Below are positions 1 to 5,520 of a DNA stretch of 5,651 bases, piece by piece. Location of the stretch: NCBI GenBank assembly GCA_904397185.1, contig CAJFOL010000045.1, positions 1 through 5,651 of the forward strand. The letters are read 5' to 3'. Position 1 is the stretch's first letter; every line of letters begins with the position of its first letter. Source of the stretch: an uncultured Clostridia bacterium. Lineage in GTDB: Bacteria; Bacillota; Clostridia; Christensenellales; UBA1242. Made by a program: the position numbers and the translations under genes. Below the pieces are notes generated by a model, which saw nothing but the letters and a program-made list of their open reading frames with translations, searched no databases and was not told where the DNA came from.

Positions 1-2666
1 CCAAGCAGTTTGCCATACTTTGGCCCAACCGTGCGAAGTTGCGGTTTTAGTTCATAAGAAACGTACTCATCAGCATTGTGAAGAATCTCAATTTGCTCTA
101 CGTTGAGTTCGTCAAGTATAAGGTCTTTGAGTTCGTCATCTAAGACAAGTTGTTTGCTTGTGCATACAATCACCTTTGCAAGTGGTTGACGGTTTTTGAC
201 GTTACTCGCCGAACGGCAGGCACGACCAAGGTTGACTATTTCAAGCACTTTATCCATGCCCTCATTGAGGCGAGAGTCAATCATGCTCTCATCTGCCACA
301 GGGAAAGCACAAAAATGTACACTCTCTGGAGCATTTGGGTCAAGGCTACGAACTAGGTTTTGATAAATTTCTTCTGCCAAGAATGGCACAAACGGAGCAA
401 TAAGTTTGCTCAGTGAAACAAGCACTTCATAAAGTGTCTTGTATGCCGATTTCTTGTCATTGTTTTCTTCACTACCCCAAAATCTTTCACGAGACCTACG
501 AATATACCAGTTTGAAAGCCTATCCACAAAGTCGGATATCGCTCGGGCTGGAGTTTGCATATCATATTTTTCTAGGCTCTCGTCAACAATTTTTATCAAG
601 GCATTATAGTCAGAAAGAAGCCACTTATCAAGGAAAGATAGTTTGCAGTCTTTAAGGTCATACTTGCTTGGGTCAACCTTATCAATTTCAGCATAAAGCA
701 CATAGAAATAGTAGACATTCCAAAGTGTTCCCATGAATTTTCTTTGAAGGTCAACCAAATTTTCTTCAATAAATGGCAAGCCTTGTGCTGGATTGCAACT
801 TGTGAAGAAGTACCATCTTACACCATCTGCACCATATTTTCCAAGCACATCCCATGGGTCTACACCATTTTTTAAACTCTTTGACATCTTAAGCCCGTTT
901 TTATCAAGCACAAGTCCAAGCACGTTGCAGGCTTTAAATGGTGCCCTGCCAAACACTGCTGTATTGACAGAAAGCAGTGTGTTAAACCATCCTCTTGTCT
1001 GGTCAATCGCTTCGCTTATATAATCTGCACAAAATGCCCTTTCAAAAGTCTCATTATTCTCAAACGGATAATGATATTGTGCAAAAGGCATTGAACCGCT
1101 GTCAAACCAGCAGTCCATAACCTCTGGTGTTCGTTTCATCATTTTGCCACATTTTGGGCATGGAAAGGTTATCTTATCAAGGGTTGGCTTGTGAAGGTCA
1201 AGTTCCCCTGTTACACCAGAAAGTGAACGGAGTTCTTCAATACTGCCTACCACGTGAATATGACCATTTTCACACTTCCAGAAAGGAAGAGGAGTTCCCC
1301 AATAACGATTACGGGAAATATTCCAATCAATATTGTTTGCAAGGAAGTTGCCCATTCGACCATTTTTGATATAATCAGGTATCCAATTGATTTTTTGATT
1401 GTTTGCAACGAGTTGGTCGCGAATTGCAGTCGTCTTTACAAACCATGCATCTTGAGCATAGTATAATAGCGGACTTTTACATCTCCAGCAGTGTGGGTAT
1501 GAGTGTTCTATAGGTTGAACCTTGAACATTTTGTCTTCTTTTTTGAGTTTTTCAATGATAGGTTTGTCTGCATCCTTGACAAACATTCCACCAAAATCTG
1601 TCTTACCGCTCATGCGACCGTCTTCACCTACAAGTTGAACAAATGTCAGCCCATATTTTATTCCCGCTTTGTAGTCGTCTTCACCAAATGCTGGTGCTAT
1701 GTGGACTATACCAGTACCATCCTCGGTGGTTACGTAATCATCAGTGATTACAAAATAGCCCTTTTTGACCTCATCTTTTACATAATCAAACAGTGGCTCA
1801 TAGCGGTGAAATTCAAACTCGCTCCCCTTTTTGGTATAAACTTTTTGGTATGTCCCTTCCTCAAATAAGGTCGGTACCAGACTATCAAGCATGATATAGT
1901 TTTTGCCGTCACAGGTAATTTTGGTGTATTCTTCGTTTGGATTCATACAAAGTGCAACGTTTGACGGAAGTGTCCAAGGTGTGGTTGTCCAAACAAGAAA
2001 ATAGGTGTTATCTTCGTCAAGACTCTTGAATTTAACATAAACCGAATTTTCTTTCAATATTTTGTAGTTGTCGCCATTTTCGAGTTCTGCTTTTGATAGT
2101 GAAGTGCCACAACGTGGGCAGTATGGAACGACCTTATGCCCTTGATAGATAAGCCCTTTCTTGTCCATTTCCTTTAATGCCCAGAACACACTTTCAATAT
2201 AGGAGTTATCATAGGTGATATATGGATGGTCCATATCTACCCAGTAGCCTATCTTCTTTGTCAAGTCCTCCCACATTGATTTGTATTGCCAAACGGACTT
2301 TTTACAGAGGTCGATAAACTTATCAATGCCGTAATTTTCAATATCCTTTTTACCATTAAAGCCTAGGCTCTTTTCAACCTCCACCTCAACAGGCAGTCCG
2401 TGTGTATCCCAGCCAGCCTTTCTGTAGATATAGTACCCCTTCATTGCCTTAAATCTAGGTATAATATCCTTCATTGCACGTGTGAGAACGTGCCCAATAT
2501 GAGGCTTCCCATTTGCAGTTGGTGGACCGTCATGCAAGACAAAATACTTGTCACTGTTTTTATTCAGCCCAAGCCCTTTATGAATAATATCATTTTCTTC
2601 CCAAAATTTTAAGATTTTGTCCTCATTTTTCACGAAATCTAATTTTGACTCTACTTTTTTATACAT
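1..2666 (-). CDS. ileS: Isoleucyl-tRNA synthetase, C-terminus cut by window edge
   Basis: This cytoplasmic class I aminoacyl-tRNA synthetase charges tRNA-Ile with isoleucine using ATP and edits mischarged valine. I translated the minus strand from the ATG at 2666 and found 888 codons open to the window edge. In order they show the HIGH motif (H56-I-G-H59), a DTHGLPVE block (87-94), a CPRC zinc-type pair (C183, C186), the CP1 editing domain with WTTTPWTLPSN (226-236) and HIAPAFGEDD (322-331), a CWRC pair (C393, C396), a CPKC pair (C503, C506) followed by DCWFDSG, and the KMSKS loop (593-597). The anticodon-binding helical domain begins near SNWYIRRSR (from 718). The window ends at YGKLLG. Clostridial IleS proteins are usually about 1,030 residues, so roughly 140 are missing here. 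The start is fixed by GGAGGAT seven bases upstream. The gene sits behind an Ile-specific T-box leader, which independently supports the call. No frameshift was seen. Confidence 0.97.
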   Translation of the reverse strand, partial: MYKKVESKLDFVKNEDKILKFWEENDIIHKGLGLNKNSDKYFVLHDGPPTANGKPHIGHVLTRAMKDIIPRFKAMKGYYIYRKAGWDTHGLPVEVEVEKSLGFNGKKDIENYGIDKFIDLCKKSVWQYKSMWEDLTKKIGYWVDMDHPYITYDNSYIESVFWALKEMDKKGLIYQGHKVVPYCPRCGTSLSKAELENGDNYKILKENSVYVKFKSLDEDNTYFLVWTTTPWTLPSNVALCMNPNEEYTKITCDGKNYIMLDSLVPTLFEEGTYQKVYTKKGSEFEFHRYEPLFDYVKDEVKKGYFVITDDYVTTEDGTGIVHIAPAFGEDDYKAGIKYGLTFVQLVGEDGRMSGKTDFGGMFVKDADKPIIEKLKKEDKMFKVQPIEHSYPHCWRCKSPLLYYAQDAWFVKTTAIRDQLVANNQKINWIPDYIKNGRMGNFLANNIDWNISRNRYWGTPLPFWKCENGHIHVVGSIEELRSLSGVTGELDLHKPTLDKITFPCPKCGKMMKRTPEVMDCWFDSGSMPFAQYHYPFENNETFERAFCADYISEAIDQTRGWFNTLLSVNTAVFGRAPFKACNVLGLVLDKNGLKMSKSLKNGVDPWDVLGKYGADGVRWYFFTSCNPAQGLPFIEENLVDLQRKFMGTLWNVYYFYVLYAEIDKVDPSKYDLKDCKLSFLDKWLLSDYNALIKIVDESLEKYDMQTPARAISDFVDRLSNWYIRRSRERFWGSEENNDKKSAYKTLYEVLVSLSKLIAPFVPFLAEEIYQNLVRSLDPNAPESVHFCAFPVADESMIDSRLNEGMDKVLEIVNLGRACRSASNVKNRQPLAKVIVCTSKQLVLDDELKDLILDELNVEQIEILHNADEYVSYELKPQLRTVGPKYGKLL

Positions 2667-2673
2667 AAAACTT

Positions 2674-2680
2674 ATCCTCC
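2674..2680 (-). promoter_or_regulatory. Ribosome binding site of ileS
   Basis: The minus strand reads GGAGGAT seven bases before the ATG at 2666. This is close to a full Shine-Dalgarno match at good spacing and fixes the ileS start. It lies about 330 bases downstream of the T-box terminator, so translation starts far from the riboswitch. Confidence 0.9.
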
Positions 2681-2787
2681 ATATATAACATTAAAAATTC
2701 TCAGCATTTATATTGAAAGTGAATAAATAGAATAAACCTAAATCTCTCTGTGGGTGAATTGTTCGCTTTCTTTTCTCCAATTTTAAT

Positions 2788-3008
2788 AGAGCGGAGACAT
2801 GGTTAAAACCTGAAACCAACCTAAGCGGACAGTGATCCAAACTGAGTTTGGTCGCCAAGCCCCTGGGATTGTTAGAGCGGAGATATAAGTTTATACCCAC
2901 AACCTAGCCGAGCGGACAATCAGGCAACATTTGACTTGTTAGAGCGGAGGCAAAGCCTAAACACACAACTCACTTGAGCGAACAGTGATCCAAACTAAGT
3001 TTGGTCGC
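2788..3008 (+). repeat. Modular AGCGGA-box hairpin repeat, about three units
   Basis: Boxes reading AGCGGA (AGCGAA in the last) begin at 2790, 2824, 2876, 2911, 2943 and 2977, giving steps of 34, 52, 35, 32 and 34 bases. Most odd-numbered boxes are preceded by TTAG; even-numbered ones are usually followed by CA. The segments between boxes differ in sequence but tend to hold short inverted repeats: GGTT/AACC at 2801-2810, TATAA/TTATA at 2884-2895, GGC/GCC at 2949-2957, CCAAAC/GTTTGG at 2837-2851 and again at 2990-3004, and CAATCA paired with TGA-C-TTG at 2917-2938. A related array lies at 5521-5651. No convincing protein is encoded. Since the region is inside the ileS transcript (minus strand), the units would be transcribed whenever the T-box reads through. 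I do not recognise the family. It could be a non-autonomous mobile repeat or a BOX-like intergenic element. Confidence 0.75.
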
Positions 3009-3047
3009 AAAAAGCCGTACTAAGGCACAAGAACCTAGTACGGCTTT
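3009..3047 (-). terminator. T-box-controlled intrinsic terminator
   Basis: On the minus strand, AAAGCCGTACTA (3047-3036) pairs with TAGTACGGCTTT (3022-3011) around a 13-base loop and is followed by a short run of T (TTTTT, 3013-3009). This is the terminator arm of the T-box switch. Its loop carries CTTGT (3031-3027), which can instead pair with ACAAG (3061-3057) next to the TGGT sequence, and AGCC in its 5' arm can pair with GGTT in the loop, giving a competing antiterminator. It may also end transcripts arriving from the upstream CBS gene. Confidence 0.9.
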
Positions 3048-3265
3048 ATTTAACCACTTGTCAACCTCGTTATGAGCAAACACTCACCTCGCCTATAACG
3101 GGACTACCCGGCAACTTCTACACAAGAAAAACTCTCTTTCAAAATTGCAACTCCGAAAGTGATAACTTTTCTATCTTCGCATTGTCTTACACCAGCCGAC
3201 AACTCTCTTTGACGAACCTAACAGAAAAATCTTGTCTTTCATCAACGTCTTTATTCTTTTATACA
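3009..3265 (-). promoter_or_regulatory. T-box riboswitch leader of ileS, AUC (Ile) specifier
   Basis: This is a tRNA-sensing leader RNA that should end transcription when tRNA-Ile is charged and read through when it is not. On the minus strand, Stem I is visible: GAAAG (3240-3236) pairs with CTTTC (3159-3155), TTTTTCT pairs with AGAAAAG, TTCGT pairs with GCGAA, and TTGTC pairs with GACAA around a GGCTGGTG apical loop preceded by the AGAGAG bulge sequence. The specifier loop reads TTATCA, placing AUC (Ile, 3163-3161) before the usual purine. Further down come the conserved GTTGCCGGG and CCCGTTATAG blocks and a GTTAT/ATAAC stem III (3099-3069). The specifier agrees with the downstream gene. The canonical T-box core (AGGGTGGNACC) is absent; the candidate tRNA-end-binding sequence is TGGT at 3056-3053, which suits the ACCA end of tRNA-Ile. 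The 5' end is inferred from the promoter. Confidence 0.93.
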
Positions 3266-3271
3266 AAATTT

Positions 3272-3300
3272 ATTTTAATCACTTCACCAATATTTGTCAA
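3272..3300 (-). promoter_or_regulatory. Sigma-A promoter of the T-box/ileS transcript
   Basis: The minus strand shows TTGACA (3300-3295), a 17-base spacer, and TAAAAT (3277-3272). This is a perfect -35 box with a near-consensus -10 box at ideal spacing. Transcription should start near 3265, just before Stem I of the T-box. The promoter begins 26 bases past the stop codon of the CBS gene, so ileS has its own transcription start. Confidence 0.88.
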
Positions 3301-3326
3301 GTATTTTTTAGTTTTTTCACAATTTA

Positions 3327-4058
3327 TCAGTACTGCTCAAGGATTTTTTGGGCTTCTACCACGTTTGCACCCGTCATAATCCCAAGCGGAAGTTCGTTGT
3401 TCTGCCCATGCTTTGTGAAAAGAATGGCGAGTAGTTTATGATTATGCTCAAACTCATTGAGCGCATCTTCAATTGTGCAGTCTGCACGTTTTACAACATA
3501 ATAATTACTGTTTTGAAGAGTGGAAAGCATATCTTCTATCTGAACATTATCAAGAAATGTCGAACATTTCCCTCCAGCAATAAGATACTGTCCCATTGAG
3601 TTTAAAATCTTTTGCCCGTTTGCAACCCCGATAAGATCATTTCCATTGTACACTGGTATATTAGAAAAATTTGAACTTGCCATTAAAGTGATAACTTCTC
3701 TCATACTCTTGCCAGCACTTGTGATAACAACATCCTTTCGCCCAACAGAGTCAAGTACTTTCGGCGGTGTGGTCAAAAGTTTGCGAATATGCTCAATATT
3801 TTCAACTACCGCATCATGTGGTTCGGCAATAATATACTCCTCATTGTTGTTATGAATAATTGCATTTCGAAGTCTTCCATAGTCAATCAAATCGTCTTCA
3901 TAACGTCTGACAATATAATTTAGTGACACCGTCTTTCGTATCAAATCTGAAAAGCCCATCGCCCTATTCATACCATATCTCGTCTTTAGTGCATAGTCAA
4001 TATCGTTGTAAGCATCCAAAAATCGTTTTGCATTGCTGTTTTTAAATTTTTCTTCCAT
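3327..4058 (-). CDS. HEPN-like helical domain plus two CBS domains, 243 aa
   Basis: The function is unknown. Residues 1 to about 95 (counted from the ATG at 4058) are predicted helical and include DYGRLRNAIIHNN. Within this, R64-N-A-I-I-H69 fits the R-x4-H signature of HEPN domains, which are often RNases or RNA-binding modules. Two CBS domains follow. The first spans about 100-155 (KVLDSVGRKDVVITSAG, then NIPVYNGNDLIGV) and the second about 170-243 (ending with ELPLGIMTGANVVEAQKIL). CBS pairs usually bind adenine nucleotides and act as sensors. No membrane segment or signal peptide is seen, so the protein should be cytosolic. An in-frame ATG at 4088 is less likely as the start because it overlaps the -10 box; the 4058 start has GGAG five bases upstream. 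The stop is TGA. The gene appears monocistronic, divergent from the SRP RNA gene and upstream of the ileS leader, with no terminator of its own. The CBS call is firm; the HEPN call rests on one motif and overall helicity. Confidence 0.85.
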   Translation of the reverse strand: MEEKFKNSNAKRFLDAYNDIDYALKTRYGMNRAMGFSDLIRKTVSLNYIVRRYEDDLIDYGRLRNAIIHNNNEEYIIAEPHDAVVENIEHIRKLLTTPPKVLDSVGRKDVVITSAGKSMREVITLMASSNFSNIPVYNGNDLIGVANGQKILNSMGQYLIAGGKCSTFLDNVQIEDMLSTLQNSNYYVVKRADCTIEDALNEFEHNHKLLAILFTKHGQNNELPLGIMTGANVVEAQKILEQY

Positions 4059-4063
4059 CATAT

Positions 4064-4067
4064 CTCC
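4064..4067 (-). promoter_or_regulatory. Ribosome binding site that sets the CBS gene start
   Basis: The minus strand reads GGAG ending five bases before the ATG at 4058. The adjacent ATG at 4061 would leave only two bases, and the ATG at 4088 lies upstream of this site and inside the promoter. This favours 4058 as the true start. Confidence 0.7.
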
Positions 4068-4078
4068 ATTATTTAATA

Positions 4079-4087
4079 ATGATAGCA
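4079..4087 (-). promoter_or_regulatory. Extended -10 promoter of the CBS gene
   Basis: The minus strand reads TGCTATCAT, an extended -10 element (TGn plus TATCAT), about 21 bases before the start codon at 4058. There is no good -35 box upstream: the sequence at the right distance is T-rich with only weak similarity. A TGn motif often compensates for this. The predicted untranslated leader is only about 15 bases. Confidence 0.55.
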
Positions 4088-4251
4088 TAAATCACGAAAA
4101 AAACATAATCATATTAGTAAAATTTCTTCTTTTTTTTATAAAATTTTCTTTAAAAAACAAGATTTTATATAATTAAATCATTATTTTAACTCTTCTTTCA
4201 CCAATTTTCTTATTGTTCTTCGTAATTGTAAATAAATCTTCTTCTTTTTTA

Positions 4252-4280
4252 TTGCAATTTTGTCTCATTTATGCTACAAT
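4252..4280 (+). promoter_or_regulatory. Promoter of the SRP RNA gene
   Basis: TTGCAA (4252-4257), a 17-base spacer, and TACAAT (4275-4280) preceded by TGC form a strong sigma-A promoter with an extended -10 box. The RNA begins seven bases after the -10 box, at G4287. The surrounding 4089-4286 region is A+T-rich and holds this promoter and the divergent CBS gene promoter; nothing else was seen in it. Confidence 0.88.
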
Positions 4281-4286
4281 AATTAA

Positions 4287-4554
4287 GCCGAGATAGATGG
4301 CGAGTTAGCGGTGCGCTGTAACCCACAATCCGCTATAGTGGGATTGAACACTTGTGCGAGGTTTGGTCTTGTCAAATATGTGTGCAAAATTTAGGCGATG
4401 AAATCAAGGTCTTATGCAATCAAAATCTCTGAACCATGTCAGAGCCTGACGGCAGCATCATTAAGGAGACACCTTGGTGTGCCATAAGGTAGCTTTGGTG
4501 GAGTTTAAATTCTGCAAGGCAGTTGGTGAAATCATATCGAACCAAGTTCTCGGC
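4287..4554 (+). ncRNA. ffs: Signal recognition particle RNA, large Gram-positive type
   Basis: This is the RNA scaffold of the signal recognition particle, which binds Ffh and directs nascent secretory and membrane proteins to FtsY and the translocon. The ends pair perfectly: GCCGAGA (4287-4293) with TCTCGGC (4548-4554). Near the 5' end the CTGTAACCCACAATCCGCTA stretch and the following GTGGGATTGAA match the Alu-like domain of Bacillus scRNA. The S-domain lies at 4431-4466 (GAACCATGTCAG, then CCTGACGG, AGCA and ATTAAGG), in which GCC/GGC closes a TGAC tetraloop. At 268 bases the length is close to the 271 bases of B. subtilis scRNA. Relative to that RNA the tetraloop-closing pairs differ by a compensatory change (TCC/GGA becomes GCC/GGC), and the CAGG of the Ffh-binding loop reads CAGA here. 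The gene has its own promoter and terminator. Confidence 0.96.
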
Positions 4555-4568
4555 CCTAGAAAAATAGA

Positions 4569-4596
4569 AGGTAGACAAATCTGTCTACCTTTTTTT
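4569..4596 (+). terminator. SRP RNA terminator, possibly bidirectional
   Basis: AGGTAGACA (4569-4577) pairs perfectly with TGTCTACCT (4582-4590) around a four-base loop and is followed by an unbroken T run to 4596. It lies 15 bases past the mature SRP RNA end. In the opposite direction the same hairpin is followed by CTATTTTT, so it may also stop transcripts of the exported-protein gene, which converges on it from the right. The 4597-4703 gap is A+T-rich and holds nothing else that I can see. Confidence 0.92.
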
Positions 4597-4703
4597 GATT
4601 TTATTGAATGATTTTTGATTTTCAATATTTTTTTGATATTTGATTATTTTATACATCTTGTATGATAATAAAAATCTCAAAAATATTTACTTAAATCTTA
4701 TCG

Positions 4704-5270
4704 TTATGTTGTTGGTAATGTAGTATTATTAAGTCGCATACCGATTGTAAATTGTCCACTTGCTGGGTTGTTACGTGATTCAACATGTAAGGTAAATGTA
4801 TATGTTATAACTCCTCTGCTACCAATAGAACGAGTATCAGTTGTGCCTGTAATTCCTGCTCCAGTACTTGCTGATTTGGTAATTGTATAATTAGTAGTTG
4901 ACGACTTGTCGGTAAGTACAATCTCTATTCCTCTGTCACTTGCTAAATTTGTGATTGTTATCTCAACCACAATATCTGTTCCATTTTCATCAAATGTTAA
5001 GCCCATATTAGACCAATCATCTGGCATGGTAATATTTTCAGTCGTGTCAGTATAATCTATGTCAATCTGAGTAAGGGCTGTTTCAGTTGGATATTGAGTA
5101 GAACCTGCGATACTGCCCGTAATTGTCGCATGAACGGACGTTGCAGTGAAACTAACATTACCGCCTATCTGCATAGTAATTGTTGGACTTGCAAAAATAC
5201 TTACAACCATAAGACTTGCAACCAATATAAAAGCGACTATGCTTGATATCAATTTTGCCTTTAAAGTCAT
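4704..5270 (-). CDS. Small exported Thr-rich protein of unknown function, 188 aa
   Basis: I do not recognise a named family. The N-terminus has two lysines (K4, K6) and then a hydrophobic run at about residues 7-26, ending in SIFA before SPT. This fits a signal peptide cleaved after A27, leaving a mature chain of about 161 residues; an uncleaved N-terminal anchor is also possible. The mature part has no cysteine, is rich in Thr, Ser, Ile and Asn, and alternates hydrophobic and polar residues (for example IVVEITITNLAS and RGVITYTFTLHVES), suggesting a beta-sandwich. It has no LPXTG sorting signal, no lipobox, and no AYF-type signature of TasA/camelysin proteins. A surface or fibre subunit is a guess from composition. 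AAGGAG lies six bases before the ATG and supports this start. It has its own promoter and appears monocistronic, with no secretion or sortase gene in view. Confidence 0.85.
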   Translation of the reverse strand: MTLKAKLISSIVAFILVASLMVVSIFASPTITMQIGGNVSFTATSVHATITGSIAGSTQYPTETALTQIDIDYTDTTENITMPDDWSNMGLTFDENGTDIVVEITITNLASDRGIEIVLTDKSSTTNYTITKSASTGAGITGTTDTRSIGSRGVITYTFTLHVESRNNPASGQFTIGMRLNNTTLPTT

Positions 5271-5292
5271 TTTAAACTCCTTAACTATTCAT

Positions 5293-5321
5293 ATTATACA
5301 ATTAATTTTGTCATTTGTCCA
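5293..5321 (-). promoter_or_regulatory. Promoter of the exported-protein gene
   Basis: The minus strand shows TGGACA (5321-5316), a 17-base spacer, and a perfect TATAAT (5298-5293), 22 bases upstream of the start codon at 5270. One mismatch in the -35 box and ideal spacing predict a strong sigma-A promoter with a leader of roughly 15-20 bases. Confidence 0.85.
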
Positions 5322-5520
5322 GCAAATTTGACGACATTTGGAAGATTTTTATTAGTAAATAGATCCTTTAAAAATTGTTTTCAAAGAATCGGCTTTTTAT
5401 GTTAAATCATAGTCGTTAATCAATTAAGAAACTATTTCTGCAATAGTAATCGTGACATCTTGCGTTAAAGAAATTACCGGTGTCTGTTCGTATGGAAAAA
5501 ATAAGGTTTTTATTGAAAAA
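5322..5520. other. Non-coding spacer with nothing recognised
   Basis: This A+T-rich stretch lies between the exported-protein promoter and the right-hand repeat. I saw no convincing reading frame, structured RNA or terminator on either strand. Together with the repeat it makes a gene-free stretch of about 330 bases up to the window end. Confidence 0.5.

Noticed and set aside
150..1868. Several plus-strand frames of 70-121 codons opposite ileS.
   Set aside because: They lie antisense to a long, well-conserved synthetase frame and show no family features or ribosome binding sites.
2670..2740. Possible internal ileS promoter with TATAAA-like sequence on the minus strand.
   Set aside because: No acceptable -35 box was found at 16-18 bases, and the region is simply A+T-rich.
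2760..2767. Inverted AGCGAACA (minus strand) near the ileS end of the repeat, a possible terminal inverted copy of the box.
   Set aside because: Only eight bases match, which is too short in A+T-rich DNA to claim a terminal inverted repeat.
2691..2900. Minus-strand open frame of 69 codons between ileS and the T-box.
   Set aside because: It overlaps the hairpin repeat and has no ribosome binding site or recognisable domain. It is the repeat read as protein.
2788..3008. Possible CRISPR array.
   Set aside because: Only a short box of about 6-8 bases is constant, the steps vary from 32 to 52 bases, and the intervening segments are themselves related and palindromic, unlike unique spacers. No cas gene is present.
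2788..3008. Possible integron attC sites, suggested by TTAG before the boxes and the hairpins.
   Set aside because: There are no paired RYYYAAC/GTTRRRY core sites at attC spacing, no cassette genes and no integrase in view.
3182..3441. Plus-strand frames across the T-box leader and the 3' end of the CBS gene.
   Set aside because: They are shadows of the structured leader and the opposite-strand gene, with no supporting start signals.
4059..4088. Longer N-terminus of the CBS-domain protein starting at 4088.
   Set aside because: The 4088 ATG overlaps the extended -10 element and lacks a ribosome binding site, while 4058 has GGAG at five bases.
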